Below are positions 33,116 to 43,400 of a stretch of 63,278 nt of DNA, one piece after another. This DNA is from Clostridium sp. Cult2 (lineage in GTDB: Bacteria; Bacillota; Clostridia; Tissierellales; Tepidimicrobiaceae). The stretch's first letter is position 1. Every line of letters starts with the position of its first letter. The stretch spans positions 1 through 63,278 of the forward strand of contig NZ_PPXX01000050.1 of assembly GCF_021655075.1 (NCBI RefSeq), given 5' to 3'. Under the pieces are notes generated by a model. It did no database searches. It saw only the letters and a list, made by a program, of their open reading frames with translations, and was not told the DNA's origin. The translations under genes and the position numbers were made by a program.

Positions 33116-33835
33116 CTACATTGGCGATACAATTCTACCCTTTTCTTCAGCAAAAAGTTGGAGTCTTTTTATATCTATAGTATCAAAATCTATTCCTATA
33201 TTAAGATACTTTTCCATGGCTTCAATAAAATCTGTTGGTTTAAGGTTTCCATTGTCTCCTGCCTTTAGCAGGCAATGGATTACTATTGTAGATTCTGAAT
33301 TAGAGTTTTTCTCATTACTAAAATTCTCAATAACTATATTGCCAATAAAAAACTTAATATCTTGATCTCTTTCAGTTATCTTTCTACCCTTACGTCTAAC
33401 CTTCTTAATAATGATTTCCTCTTCTCTTAACCAGTTATCTACCATGTCTTGGAATTCTTCTTTGCTATTTAATTTATTAGATTTAAATTTAATTTTATAA
33501 AAACTCCAACTAATAAGGGCTGAAATGGATTTTTTATCTTCTATATACTTAGCATCTAAAACCCTGATTCCATCTGGCAATTCCTTATTCATTATATCAA
33601 TAAAATCTTCTATAGGCATTTTATTATTTAAATCTATGTCCATGTATTCTTCAATGCTTTCAATTCCTAGTGCTAAAGGATTAGCTATAGAGAATTTAGG
33701 TTGAGGATTAAATCCTTTAGAGTATTCTATAGGTATATGTCCTCTTCTAAAAGCTCTTTGAAACAACCTCATTAAATCTAGATGGGATATGAATTTCAAA
33801 TAGTTTTCTTTTGTAAACTTTACTCTTAGAATCAT
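33116..33835 (-). CDS. TIGR03936 family radical SAM-associated protein (DUF2344)
   Basis: 239 residues from the ATG at 33835, which overlaps the stop of the upstream gene as ATGA; that geometry and AGGTGG argue for this start rather than the TTG two codons earlier. The family core ILRVKFTKENYLKFISHLDL and FNPQPKFSIANPLALG is at the N-terminus. It always accompanies a radical SAM protein of the TIGR03960 type and presumably supplies part of its substrate binding. The function of the pair is not established. Confidence 0.9.
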   Translation of the reverse strand: MILRVKFTKENYLKFISHLDLMRLFQRAFRRGHIPIEYSKGFNPQPKFSIANPLALGIESIEEYMDIDLNNKMPIEDFIDIMNKELPDGIRVLDAKYIEDKKSISALISWSFYKIKFKSNKLNSKEEFQDMVDNWLREEEIIIKKVRRKGRKITERDQDIKFFIGNIVIENFSNEKNSNSESTIVIHCLLKAGDNGNLKPTDFIEAMEKYLNIGIDFDTIDIKRLQLFAEEKGRIVSPM

Positions 33836-35676
33836 TTGCAAACACCACCTGTAAAGCTTTTATTGATACCACAATTAGTACAACCTAGTCTACAATCTCT
33901 AGTTAATTTTTCTTCTTTTGCTTTTTCATACTCCTTGATTAAATATTCTTTAGTAACCCCAGGTTCTATAAAATCCCAAGGGAGTATTTCTTTCAACTGT
34001 CTTTCCCTTAATGCATAAAAATCACCATCAATTCCAGTTTCATTAAAAGCTTCCATCCATCTGTCATAATCAAATTTCTCAGACCAGCCATCAAATTTAC
34101 ATCCCTTTTCCCAAGCTCTAATTAAAGCTTTTGATAGCCTTCTATCCCCTCGAGCAAGAACTGCTTCTAGATAGCTAAGCTTAGGGTCGTGATAATTAAA
34201 TGTAATCTTTTTATCTCTAATATTATCCTTTAGTAGATTAATCTTATCATAGAATTCATCTATAGAATTTTGTCCTACCCATTGAAAAGGAGTAAAAGGT
34301 TTAGGAACAAAACAAGAAGCACTTAAGGTGATTTTTAAATTACCCCTTCTTCTATCCTTAGGGAGACTGAAAAATATGTCTTTTACTTTATAACCTAAAT
34401 CCTTAATTCCTATTATATCTTCATCTTCTTCCGTGGGAAGGCCAATCATAAAGTATAATTTAATGGTAGACCATCCTTCATTAAAGGCAAAATTCATAGC
34501 TGTAATTAGGTCTTCTTCTGTAACCCCTTTATTGATTACATCTCTTAGCCTTTGACTACCTGCTTCTGGTGCAAAAGTAAGACCAGTTTTTCTTACCTTT
34601 TGAATCTCTTTAAGGACTCCTATACTAAAGGAATCTAATCTTAGGGAAGGTAATGAAACACCAACTCTTTTTTCTTCAAATCTATCCATCAATTTTGAGA
34701 TTAATAATTGGAGTTCAGAATAATCACAAGAGCTTAGGGAAGTTAAGGAAATGTCTTCATATCCTGTGTTCTTTTCCAGCTTTTCTGCTAATTCCAATAA
34801 TCTATCTACCTCTTTTTCTCTAACAGGCCTATAAATCATTCCCGCTTGACAAAATCTACAACCTCTTGTACAACCTCTAAATATCTCTAATGGAATCCTA
34901 TCGTGAACTGTTTCAATATAAGGTAAAATTAGTTTTTCAGGATAATAGACTTTATTTAAATCCTTTATTATCCTCTTCTTTATAATTTTTGGCACTCCTT
35001 CAACTAATGGTTCCATCTTATCTATGGTGTTGTCTTCTTTATAGGACACCTTATAAAATGCTGGTACATATACTCCTTCGATCCTACTAACTGCTCTTAA
35101 AAAGTCTAATCTACTGCCCTTTTTCTCTTTAAGCTCTTTATATTTTTCTAGTATTTCCAGAGTAACTTCTTCTCCTTCTCCAACAACAAAAAAATCAATG
35201 ATATCTGCTATGGGCTCTGGGTTATATCCACAAGGTCCCCCAGCAATTATAAAAGGGCTATCCTCATCTCTATCCTTAGAAAGGATAGGGATATCTCCTA
35301 AATGGAGCATATTGATTATATTTGTATAACTCATTTCATATTGTAATGTAAAACCTAAAAAGTCGAAATTTTTTACAGGTTCTTTACTCTCTAAAGTAAA
35401 TAGAGGGATATTTTCCTTAATCATCTCTTCTTCCATATCTACCCAAGGAGCAAATACCCTTTCACATGCAATATCCTCTTCATGGTTTAGTAGATTATAT
35501 AGTATATGAAGACCTAAATGAGACATACCTACTTCATAAATATCTGGAAAAGCAAAGGCAAATTTAACATTAACATCATTTAAATTCTTCTTAGTGGAAT
35601 TTACCTCCATACCTATATACCTTGCTGGTTTTTCTACTCTTTTTAATACTTTATTGAATTTTTCAATATCTATCAT
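33832..35676 (-). CDS. TIGR03960 family B12-binding-domain radical SAM protein
   Basis: 614 residues from the ATG at 35676 (AGGTGG 6 bases ahead). The N-terminal cobalamin-binding-like domain (about 20-190) is followed by a radical SAM core with the cluster motif CTRGCRFCQAG near 270. A further Cys-rich tail (RLGCTNCG and a final Cys) closes the protein. These enzymes use S-adenosylmethionine radicals. The target of this family is unknown, but its constant position beside rng and rplU points to RNA or ribosome modification (inference). The gene overlaps the downstream DUF2344 gene by 4 bases. Confidence 0.9.
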   Translation of the reverse strand: MIDIEKFNKVLKRVEKPARYIGMEVNSTKKNLNDVNVKFAFAFPDIYEVGMSHLGLHILYNLLNHEEDIACERVFAPWVDMEEEMIKENIPLFTLESKEPVKNFDFLGFTLQYEMSYTNIINMLHLGDIPILSKDRDEDSPFIIAGGPCGYNPEPIADIIDFFVVGEGEEVTLEILEKYKELKEKKGSRLDFLRAVSRIEGVYVPAFYKVSYKEDNTIDKMEPLVEGVPKIIKKRIIKDLNKVYYPEKLILPYIETVHDRIPLEIFRGCTRGCRFCQAGMIYRPVREKEVDRLLELAEKLEKNTGYEDISLTSLSSCDYSELQLLISKLMDRFEEKRVGVSLPSLRLDSFSIGVLKEIQKVRKTGLTFAPEAGSQRLRDVINKGVTEEDLITAMNFAFNEGWSTIKLYFMIGLPTEEDEDIIGIKDLGYKVKDIFFSLPKDRRRGNLKITLSASCFVPKPFTPFQWVGQNSIDEFYDKINLLKDNIRDKKITFNYHDPKLSYLEAVLARGDRRLSKALIRAWEKGCKFDGWSEKFDYDRWMEAFNETGIDGDFYALRERQLKEILPWDFIEPGVTKEYLIKEYEKAKEEKLTRDCRLGCTNCGINKSFTGGVCK

Positions 35677-35767
35677 CTGATACCACCTTTTCATTTGTAC
35701 TATAGTACTATCTTATCATCTTTTTATTTTTTTGAATAGAATAAAAACAAAACTGTCTTAGACAGTT

Positions 35768-36451
35768 TTATAGTTTCTTTTTAAAATTTACATAGTTTAT
35801 TGGGTTTTCTGGTAAACCTTCTACCCAAACTTCAAAATGCAAGTACTTATTTCCATCTTTGTTGGTACCTAAGGTGCCAATTTTAGTCCCCATCTCTACT
35901 GTTTCTCCTTCTGTTACATAGACAGATACTAAATATCCATATACGGTTACAATATCATCATGTTCTATTGTGACAAAATAACCTTTGGATTCCCTGTCTT
36001 CAATAGATTTAACAACTCCTTTATCAATAGAAATTGGCTCTTTTTCTTCATCTGGTATAATATCTATTCCATTGTTAAAACTAGTCCTTCCATCTAAATA
36101 TCTAGTTTCTCCAAAAGGATTATAAATTACACCTTCTATTGGAGGTGAATATTTAGAGGAATTGGTTATGTTTAAGACAGATAAAGTCTTTTCTGGTATC
36201 ATCAATATTTTTTTACCATAATCCAATATTACTTTTCCATCTTTTTTTATACTAAATTCATAATTTATGCCATTATGAATTATTTGAATTATATTAGAAG
36301 AAATGCTATTATTTAAAATTTTTAATATAAGAATCAGAATTAAAATTATTAAAACACCAATTATTTTATTCAATTGTCTTTTATAATGAAATCTTCTCTT
36401 TAAATAATTAAGAATCCCTTTGTACCTAATATTATATCTTCTTTTATACAT
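35768..36451 (-). CDS. M23/LytM-like protein, SpoIVFA-like, degenerate zinc site
   Basis: 227 residues from the ATG at 36451 (AGGTGGG ahead). One N-terminal membrane helix (about 27-48) leads to an external LytM domain (about 125-227). Zinc ligands are altered: the HxxxD motif reads FNNGIDI (His replaced by Asn) and the HxH motif reads YLHFEV (first His replaced by Tyr), so it should not be a peptidase. In Bacillus and many Clostridia, this position before rplU is held by SpoIVFA, an inactive LytM regulator that controls the intramembrane protease SpoIVFB. No SpoIVFB gene is present here. The SpoIVFA assignment is from location and domain. Confidence 0.75.
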   Translation of the reverse strand: MYKRRYNIRYKGILNYLKRRFHYKRQLNKIIGVLIILILILILKILNNSISSNIIQIIHNGINYEFSIKKDGKVILDYGKKILMIPEKTLSVLNITNSSKYSPPIEGVIYNPFGETRYLDGRTSFNNGIDIIPDEEKEPISIDKGVVKSIEDRESKGYFVTIEHDDIVTVYGYLVSVYVTEGETVEMGTKIGTLGTNKDGNKYLHFEVWVEGLPENPINYVNFKKKL

Positions 36452-36510
36452 AATTTCACCCACCTTAATCTACTATTATGATATTTATTAATGGTGGGTT
36501 TTATTACTTA

Positions 36511-37566
36511 TTAGTTTGGATTTTTAATCAATTTTAAATCCATGTTTTTTAATGAGAATTGTTCGAATATATTTTGGTGGACATAAGCTTCTCCATTTTT
36601 TGTAATAAATATAACTTCTATACCCTCTAGTTCATTAGCTATTTTGGTTCCTTCATCTACTCCTAGAACAAATAAAGCTGTAGACAATGCATCTCCATCA
36701 ATGGATTTATCAGATACTACACTTATACCTGCCACTTCATTTTCTGATGGATAGCCAGTTTTAGCATCGATTATATGATGGTATTTTTTCCCCTCATATA
36801 TGAAGAATCTTTCATAATCTCCTGATGTTACTATGGATTTATCCCTTATATTTAATATACCTAAATAGTTTCCTGTTACTTGAAAAGGATCTTGAATTCC
36901 TATCCTCCAAAATACCCCGTCTTCTTTCTCTCCTACTGCATAGACATTTCCTCCTAAATCTATAATCGCTGATTTCACTCCATTATCCATTAATATCTTT
37001 TTAATTTCATCAGCTGCATAACCTTTTACTATTCCACCTAAGTCTAATTTCATTCCTTTTCTTTTTAAAAATACTTGATTATCATCCATTAATTCCAAAT
37101 CATTGTAATCTACTAGATTCATATTCTTTTTAATTTCTTCTTCTATAGGTATGGAATCTCGTTCTTCTTCATCCCTACCAGTTATATTCCACAAATCTAC
37201 TAAAGGACCTATAGTTGGTTCATAAGCTCCATTTGTAATCGTTGCAAAACGTTTTGCTTGTTGGATTACATAATATACATCCTCATGTACTTTCACAGGT
37301 TTAATTCCAGAATTTTTGTTTATCATACTTACATCGCTAGTCTCTATAGTTCTACTCATTCTTTCTTCTATTTCTTTTAATCTGTCAATGGCTTGATCTA
37401 GTATTTTATTGTCCTTTTGGTCATATATTTTTAATGTGATAACCGTATCCATTAAGAATTCTGTTCTGGTTAAAGGTCCATCATTGTCCTTTTTTAGACA
37501 ACCTATAATGGTTAAAGCAATTGTTACAGCTATTATTATAAAAATCAAAGCCCTTTTTAGCTTCAT
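36511..37566 (-). CDS. FAD:protein FMN transferase (ApbE/FmnB type), lipoprotein
   Basis: 351 residues. The signal peptide has a lipobox with Cys23 (TIIGC). The ApbE domain carries the Mg/FAD motifs: LGGIVKGYAADE, IDLGGNVYA and HIIDAKTGYPSE, and a C-terminal Asp/Thr-rich segment (SIDGDALSTALFVLG). It transfers FMN from FAD to Thr in target proteins outside the membrane. The immediately upstream gene codes for a lipoprotein with two target domains, and rnfG/rnfD products are further likely targets. A hairpin terminator lies between the two genes, so expression is partly uncoupled. Confidence 0.93.
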   Translation of the reverse strand: MKLKRALIFIIIAVTIALTIIGCLKKDNDGPLTRTEFLMDTVITLKIYDQKDNKILDQAIDRLKEIEERMSRTIETSDVSMINKNSGIKPVKVHEDVYYVIQQAKRFATITNGAYEPTIGPLVDLWNITGRDEEERDSIPIEEEIKKNMNLVDYNDLELMDDNQVFLKRKGMKLDLGGIVKGYAADEIKKILMDNGVKSAIIDLGGNVYAVGEKEDGVFWRIGIQDPFQVTGNYLGILNIRDKSIVTSGDYERFFIYEGKKYHHIIDAKTGYPSENEVAGISVVSDKSIDGDALSTALFVLGVDEGTKIANELEGIEVIFITKNGEAYVHQNIFEQFSLKNMDLKLIKNPN

Positions 37567-37594
37567 AATTACTATCCTCTCTTAACAATATTTA

Positions 37595-37623
37595 GAAAAA
37601 CCCTAACATTACGTTAGGGTTTA
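37595..37623 (-). terminator. Attenuating terminator between the FMN lipoprotein and ApbE genes
   Basis: AACCCTAAC and GTTAGGGTT pair perfectly around a short loop, followed by TTTTC on the minus strand. It sits 4 bases before the stop of the lipoprotein gene on the 3' side and ahead of apbE, so it probably lowers apbE expression rather than stopping it. Confidence 0.6.
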
Positions 37624-37626
37624 TTT

Positions 37627-38502
37627 CTATTTTGCACTTTCTAATGCTTTTTCAACTAATTCAATCATAGTAGTTCTAGTATTTGTAGCTCCTGTAATGG
37701 AATCTACATCAAGGTTTTCTGTACCATTGTTGTCAATTATTAATTTTTGAACCCCTTTAATCACGTCAAAGGAATCTAAGTAGGCATAGTTATCAACAGA
37801 TTTTCTATCTCCTGCTTTAACTTCAACTGGTTCCGTTTTAGGCTTTCCATCGCTGTCAGTAACTGGTTTGTTATCTTCATCAAATACTACCTTGTTGCTT
37901 TCCATATCTTCTACTGCAGATTCAAAATAATCTATTCCAACAATTTGTCCATCTTTTACTACTACTACTACTTCTCCTAACCAACCATGGCTAGCTTCCT
38001 CTGCTTTTGCTGTATATTCTCCATCAGTATATACTGGAGTATAGGTTTCACCCTTTTCAGCTTGAGCTAATAGTCTACTGACTATATCTTTAAAGCCTTC
38101 CTTGGTATGAGTAGCTCCTGATACAGCATCAAAATCAATTTCATCTAAATCCTTCTTCTCATTGAATTGTTCATTAAGGTTTTTAATTACTTCTAGCCCT
38201 TCTTGATACTTGTAATTTCCTTCATTTTTTTCTTCTCCTGAATTAGCTAATATTTCAACATAACTAAATGAAGAAATTTCACCATCTGCAACTTCCATCT
38301 TCACCATACCATAGTTTCCATGGTCGCTAACAGGATCTTTAATTAAATAAGTACCATCTTGTAAGTTCCCTACTGCTTCATCTGCAGTTGGAGTATCATT
38401 TGCATCTCCACCTGCTGTTTCTTTTTCTTGGTTACCACATCCAGCAAGTAAAGCCGCAATTAATACTGTGGCTAAAATTAATAAGCTTAACCTTCTTTTC
38501 AT
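37627..38502 (-). CDS. FMN-binding lipoprotein with two flavinylation domains (PplA-like)
   Basis: 291 residues. The lipoprotein signal has its Cys at position 22 (ALLAGC), then an acidic linker, then two FMN-binding domains. The attachment sequences are SGAT (128-131, Thr131) and TGAT (270-273, Thr273), the Thr being the FMN anchor. The architecture equals Listeria PplA, which moves electrons across the cell wall to outside acceptors. An ApbE-type transferase follows in the operon. A promoter lies directly upstream. Its electron donor is not in this window except for Rnf, 10 kb away. Confidence 0.9.
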   Translation of the reverse strand: MKRRLSLLILATVLIAALLAGCGNQEKETAGGDANDTPTADEAVGNLQDGTYLIKDPVSDHGNYGMVKMEVADGEISSFSYVEILANSGEEKNEGNYKYQEGLEVIKNLNEQFNEKKDLDEIDFDAVSGATHTKEGFKDIVSRLLAQAEKGETYTPVYTDGEYTAKAEEASHGWLGEVVVVVKDGQIVGIDYFESAVEDMESNKVVFDEDNKPVTDSDGKPKTEPVEVKAGDRKSVDNYAYLDSFDVIKGVQKLIIDNNGTENLDVDSITGATNTRTTMIELVEKALESAK

Positions 38503-38557
38503 TCGTATCCCTCCAAAATTTTTAAATAATTAGGTAAGTACATGAAAACCCTAGTAC

Positions 38558-38586
38558 ATTATATCTAAATTAACCAATAATTACAA
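38558..38586 (-). promoter_or_regulatory. Promoter of the PplA-like / ApbE pair
   Basis: -10 TATAAT (38563-38558) and -35 TTGTAA (38586-38581) with exactly 17 bases between, on the minus strand, about 60 bases before the start codon. The pair therefore has its own promoter, independent of the min genes. Confidence 0.65.
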
Positions 38587-38617
38587 CTATTGTTTGATTA
38601 TTAACAATCATTTAATG

Positions 38618-38896
38618 CTAATCATTGTCCTTCACTTTAATTATGGGTATATTAGCTACTAAAGCAGACATTGGCATATTGTCTGATTCCCTTTTCATTC
38701 TTGTTAATTTAATGTCTAACCCTTCTTCGTCTATTTCTGCATATTCTCTTACTACTCTAATCATATCCCCTTTAATCATTTCTAAAAATTTTGGAGACAA
38801 ATCAGATCTATCATGAACTAATACTAATTTCAATCTTTCTTTAGCCACATTTTTGCTACTTTGCTTACTTTTACCGAAAAATTTGAATAAATCCAA
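38618..38896 (-). CDS. minE: Cell division topological specificity factor MinE
   Basis: 92 residues, standard length. The N-terminal amphipathic region (LFKFFGK) is followed by the MinD-contact helix and the conserved KLTRMKRESDNMPMSALVANIPI beta part. MinE stimulates MinD ATPase and drives pole-to-pole oscillation of MinCD. The start is TTG after GGGGGAG. It follows minD by 13 bases. Confidence 0.95.
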   Translation of the reverse strand: MDLFKFFGKSKQSSKNVAKERLKLVLVHDRSDLSPKFLEMIKGDMIRVVREYAEIDEEGLDIKLTRMKRESDNMPMSALVANIPIIKVKDND

Positions 38897-38909
38897 GACT
38901 ACTCCCCCT

Positions 38910-39704
38910 TTACTTGCTAAATAGTAGTTTGATTAACTTACTGAATTTACCTTCATTATTTTCTAAATTGAGTAATTCTACTTCCTTTCCAATAATCCTG
39001 TCACATATGTTTTTAAATGCTTTTGCTGATAAAGGTTCATCTTCAGTTACTACTGGTTCTCCCTTATTAGTGGAGATTACAATGGCTTCATCATCAGGAA
39101 TAACGCCTAGTAAATCTACTGCTAATATATCTATAATATCATCTACATTCATCATATCTCCTCTTTTTACCATATCATGTCTTATTCTATTGATAATTAG
39201 TTTAGGATTATTAAGGCCTTGAGCTTCTAATAACCCAATTACTCTATCCGCATCCCTTACAGCTGAAATTTCAGGTGTAGTTACAATAAAAGCCTCATCT
39301 GCGCCAGCAATGGAATTTTGGAAACCTTGTTCTATTCCTGCAGGTGAATCTATGATAATATAGTCAAATTCCTCTTTTAGTTCATTTATTAGTTCCATCA
39401 TTTGTTCGGGTTTTACTGCAGTCTTGTCCTTTGTTTGAGCAGCAGGTAATAAGAATAAGCCTTCGAATCGCTTGTCTCTTATGAGGCCTTGTTTTAACCT
39501 ACAGGTTTTCTCTACTACATCGACTATATCATATACTATTCTATTTTCTAATCCCATCACAACATCTAGATTTCTAAGTCCTATATCTGTATCTACTACT
39601 ACAACCTTATTACCTAATATGGCTAATCCTGTGCCTATATTTGCAGTTGTGGTAGTTTTTCCTACTCCACCTTTTCCTGATGTTATTACAATTGCTTTTC
39701 CCAT
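38910..39704 (-). CDS. minD: Septum site-determining protein MinD
   Basis: 264 residues from the ATG at 39704, chosen because AGGAGGAAGG lies just ahead; the longer frame upstream overlaps minC. The deviant Walker A is SGKGGVGKTTTT at the N-terminus and the second conserved Lys is included. The C-terminal amphipathic helix (FSKLIKLLFSK) binds the membrane. It recruits MinC and, with ATP, forms oscillating membrane polymers. Confidence 0.96.
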   Translation of the reverse strand: MGKAIVITSGKGGVGKTTTTANIGTGLAILGNKVVVVDTDIGLRNLDVVMGLENRIVYDIVDVVEKTCRLKQGLIRDKRFEGLFLLPAAQTKDKTAVKPEQMMELINELKEEFDYIIIDSPAGIEQGFQNSIAGADEAFIVTTPEISAVRDADRVIGLLEAQGLNNPKLIINRIRHDMVKRGDMMNVDDIIDILAVDLLGVIPDDEAIVISTNKGEPVVTEDEPLSAKAFKNICDRIIGKEVELLNLENNEGKFSKLIKLLFSK

Positions 39705-39723
39705 TTTTCCTTCCTCCTCTTCA

Positions 39724-40344
39724 TTATTTTCTCGGTAAATATGGCTCAATAAGAACTTCCCCATCATAAATCTTAGCAACCTCTGGCAACTCAGAAGTAA
39801 CTATATCTCCATCTGGCCTTCTTCCAATGATATTTGCAATCCTAAGCTGTGTTGGTTGCAAATCATAAGCAGCCACTATTGCTTTGTAGTTTCCATCTAT
39901 CCCAGCATGAGCAACTCCTCTCAAAGTTCCCAGTATTATTATATTTCCTCTTGCTTTGATTAGAGCTCCAGGATTTACATCCCCTATTATAACAATGTTT
40001 CCATCGTATTCAACTACTTGCCCAGACCTTATTGTAGTATTTATAAACTTTGTCATTCCCTCATATATACCTTCATAAGGTTTTTCTTCTTCCAAATAGG
40101 ATGGTAATCCATCTTCTGATATATGTAACTTATACTTATCTTTAATAATTTCATATAATTGATTAATTTCATCTTCGGTAATATTTTCTCCTTTAATCCC
40201 TAAAAGATTAGCTCCTCTAAAAAAATCTATAGATTCATCTAATTTTTTGTCTAATTCCTTTTTAATATGATGAAAATCTCCTTCTTTAATATAAATATAA
40301 ATTCCTTCCTTAATTCCTCTAAAATTTACTAATCCTTCTTTCAA
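39724..40344 (-). CDS. minC: Septum site-determining protein MinC
   Basis: 206 residues from the TTG at 40344 (GGAGG 8 bases ahead); a GTG at 40359 is a possible but poorer start. The C-terminal beta-helix domain (about 90-206) with RSGQVVEYDGNIVIIGDVNPGA is highly typical; the N-terminal FtsZ-inhibiting domain is short. It blocks FtsZ ring formation away from mid-cell. It is followed by minD and minE in the usual order. Confidence 0.94.
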   Translation of the reverse strand: MKEGLVNFRGIKEGIYIYIKEGDFHHIKKELDKKLDESIDFFRGANLLGIKGENITEDEINQLYEIIKDKYKLHISEDGLPSYLEEEKPYEGIYEGMTKFINTTIRSGQVVEYDGNIVIIGDVNPGALIKARGNIIILGTLRGVAHAGIDGNYKAIVAAYDLQPTQLRIANIIGRRPDGDIVTSELPEVAKIYDGEVLIEPYLPRK

Positions 40345-40438
40345 TGGTATTACCTCCACTATTACTTCTCTCTATATATTCTCTATTAGTTTAAGAAAAT
40401 CCTTCTAATTTAGAAAATTGAATTGGAAGGCCTACAAA

Positions 40439-43400
40439 TTACCTTGCCAATTCAATCTCAAAGGGTAATGCCTCCTTTTCACCGGTACTATTAAGTCCAA
40501 AATATTCAGCAATAATTTCCCTAGCAATAGGTCCAGCATATCCACCACTTCCACCTTGAAATAGAACTATAGAAATAGCTATTTCAGGTTCTTCATAAGG
40601 CGCAAATGCAACAAACCAAGCGTAATCATCATAGGTATCTCCAGTGGCTGGATTTATACCTGTTCTTTCAGCTGTTCCAGTTTTTGCTGCTACAGATATG
40701 GGGAATTTATCAAATAGACTTCTTGCAGTACCTTCTGTAGCTACCTTTCTCATTCCAACCTTTACATGTTCTAAATTTTCATAATCATTCAATTCAATTC
40801 TTTCAGGGTTGACTTCTCTCTTAAATATTGTCTTTGTATTATCGAAATTTTTTATAGTATCTATAGTAGTAACTTTATGTCTATACCCTCCATTGGCCAA
40901 TGTTGCAATATAATTAGCCATTTGAATTGGAGTATAAGCATTTTGGCCTTGTCCAATAGTTACATTCAAAGTATCAGTAATATCCCATCCTGCAAAATTT
41001 AAATAGGTATATTTGATTTTATCAGCTAAGCCTTCTCCTTCTCCCTCAAGTCGTTTTTCTGGTTCTATTCCCATAGAGTCTAATCGCCTAATTACCTCAT
41101 TTCTAGTTAGCATTTCTTCCATATCTAGCCAACTTAATATTTCCTCAATTATTTCATCTATTTCTTCATTAGTAAGCTCTTCATCTTCTTTTATATAAAA
41201 TCTTATATTATTATTTAGATACCTTTTCAAAATACTCTTAGTAACCATTATTTTACTTTGTGGGTTTGGCACTCCACCTGATGCTTCTCTAGGTATATTA
41301 ATTTCTATACCGGTTTTATCGTTTAATCCTAGCTTCGTGGAAATATTGGCTATATCCTCAATGTCTACTCTTATACCTAAAGATTCTCCAGTCTTTTGAT
41401 TTCTACCTAATGCAAGAGAGTAGAAATAATAGTTACAAGAATCCCTAAGGGCTTCATAGACATTTACAGGTCCATGAGTACGCCTATTATTGTTCCAAAG
41501 CCAACAACCAAATGATTGGGGTCCAATATCCACCTTCCCCATGTCTCTTATAGTCTTTGTAGGGCTAAAACCCTTTTCTAAAGCTGCAAGGGCGGTAACC
41601 ATCTTAAAGGTGGAACCAGGTTGTATAGCTGTTTGAATAGCTATATTATATAAAGGCCTTGGGGCCAATAAATCTTCTTCATTTTCAGGGAATAAACTTG
41701 CCCAGTCTGTGCTAGATATTCCAGTAGAAAAAAGATTAGGATCATAAGCAGGATAGTTAGCCAATGCCAACAATTCCCCTGTTTTTACATCAGTAACTAC
41801 TACTGCACCAGAGGTAGCATTTATATAGGGTCTTCTTTTACTCCTACTGGTTCCAAACTTATAATCTCCCCATTTACTTTTAAATGTTCCTCCCACTTGT
41901 ATTTCTTCAAGTGTATGTTTTAAAGCCTCTTCTGCCACTTTTTGAAGCTTTAAATCCATAGTCAAGTATATGATGTTTCCTGGTGTTGCTTTTTCCTCAT
42001 CTATAACATTGGTTGTATTTCCTAAAACGTCAACTTCTACCCTTTTTACTCCATTTTCTCCTCTCAGTTCTGACTCGAATTTCTCTTCAATACCAGTTTT
42101 CCCTATTATATCATTTGGAGAATATTTCATTTCCTTTACATATTTTTCAATTTCATTCCCCTGGGATATCTTCCCTAAATAACCTAGTATATGGGCTGCT
42201 GTTTCTCCTTCGGGATAATATCTTACTGGTTCAATAGACACTTGAATGCCAGGCATTTCCATAAGACCCTCTTCTATTTTAGCCACAGTGGCGTCTTTTA
42301 TTCCATAGGCAATATTAATAGGTTGATAAGCCCTATGACCTTGTTTATCTAATTGATTATATAGACTCATAATGACTCTAGATTCATATCTACTTAATCC
42401 TTCATCTATTTTATAATATTCCATTAGATAGGAAAAAGCTTCTTTTGGACTTGTATCTTTAGGAATTTTAAACTTTTCAAACCAATCGTTTTTATTTACC
42501 AAGGATACATATTCCCATTTTGAAACAGATATTTTGGGGTTATATCCTTTTTCCAATATCAACTCTTGGGCTATACCTTTAATTTTATCATCAGTTATGA
42601 AATCTTTTAACAGATTGTTCTCCTTTGTAAAATCTATTAAAGTATCTATTGGAGCATTAGTATTAGACAAACCTTCATCTATATGGGTATACAATACCGT
42701 ATTAACTTCTTCATCAATATCTATTGTAACAGGAGATTCTAAATCATTGTCTTCTATTATTTTTATCAATATCTCCCCAGGTACAATTCTTTCAACTTTC
42801 CCCTTTTCGTTTTCAACTTCAATTGTCTTTTCCAATAAATCTACTAATGAAGTTTTAATAACTATATTGACAAAATCATCTTTTGGGCTAGTTTTAAAGG
42901 TAATATCTTGAAAAGTTTTCATAAGAGCTCTTTTCTGCTCTAAATATTCTTCGTCATAGGTAATTGAGTACTCTTTCAATATTAAGCCGTTATCTAAATT
43001 ATTTTCTTTTAATATATTAAAAACTATTTGTCTAGATATAGGATGATCTATTATCTTCCTAATAATATTCTTGTCATTGTTTATTAATTTAAGTACTGCT
43101 TCTTTAGCTGTAGCTTCTTTACTAATTTGGTGGTTGCTTTTCCAATTTTCAATATCTTTATTATCATCAAAATTCAATTTTAATCCTTCTTCACTTAATT
43201 CTACTTCAATAGGCATATCTATTCCTTTGTTTTCAAGAGCATTGATAGCCTTATTTACAGTCGAAAATTGATAATGCTCTCTATAGTCTGGATGAATATA
43301 GTAAGTACTTAATAATTGGGGTAGCAAATTATTAGATATTATTATATCAATTACCTTCTCTGATGGAGCCATGCTTTCTTGTTCATAAACTTCTTCGCTG

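Noticed and set aside
42534-42911. Open frames on the plus strand opposite pbp2, rnfC, rnfE and others (for example 50159-50569, 52442-52897, 53213-53671)
   Set aside because: They lack ribosome sites and their composition mirrors the real gene on the other strand; the minus-strand proteins are clearly conserved families.
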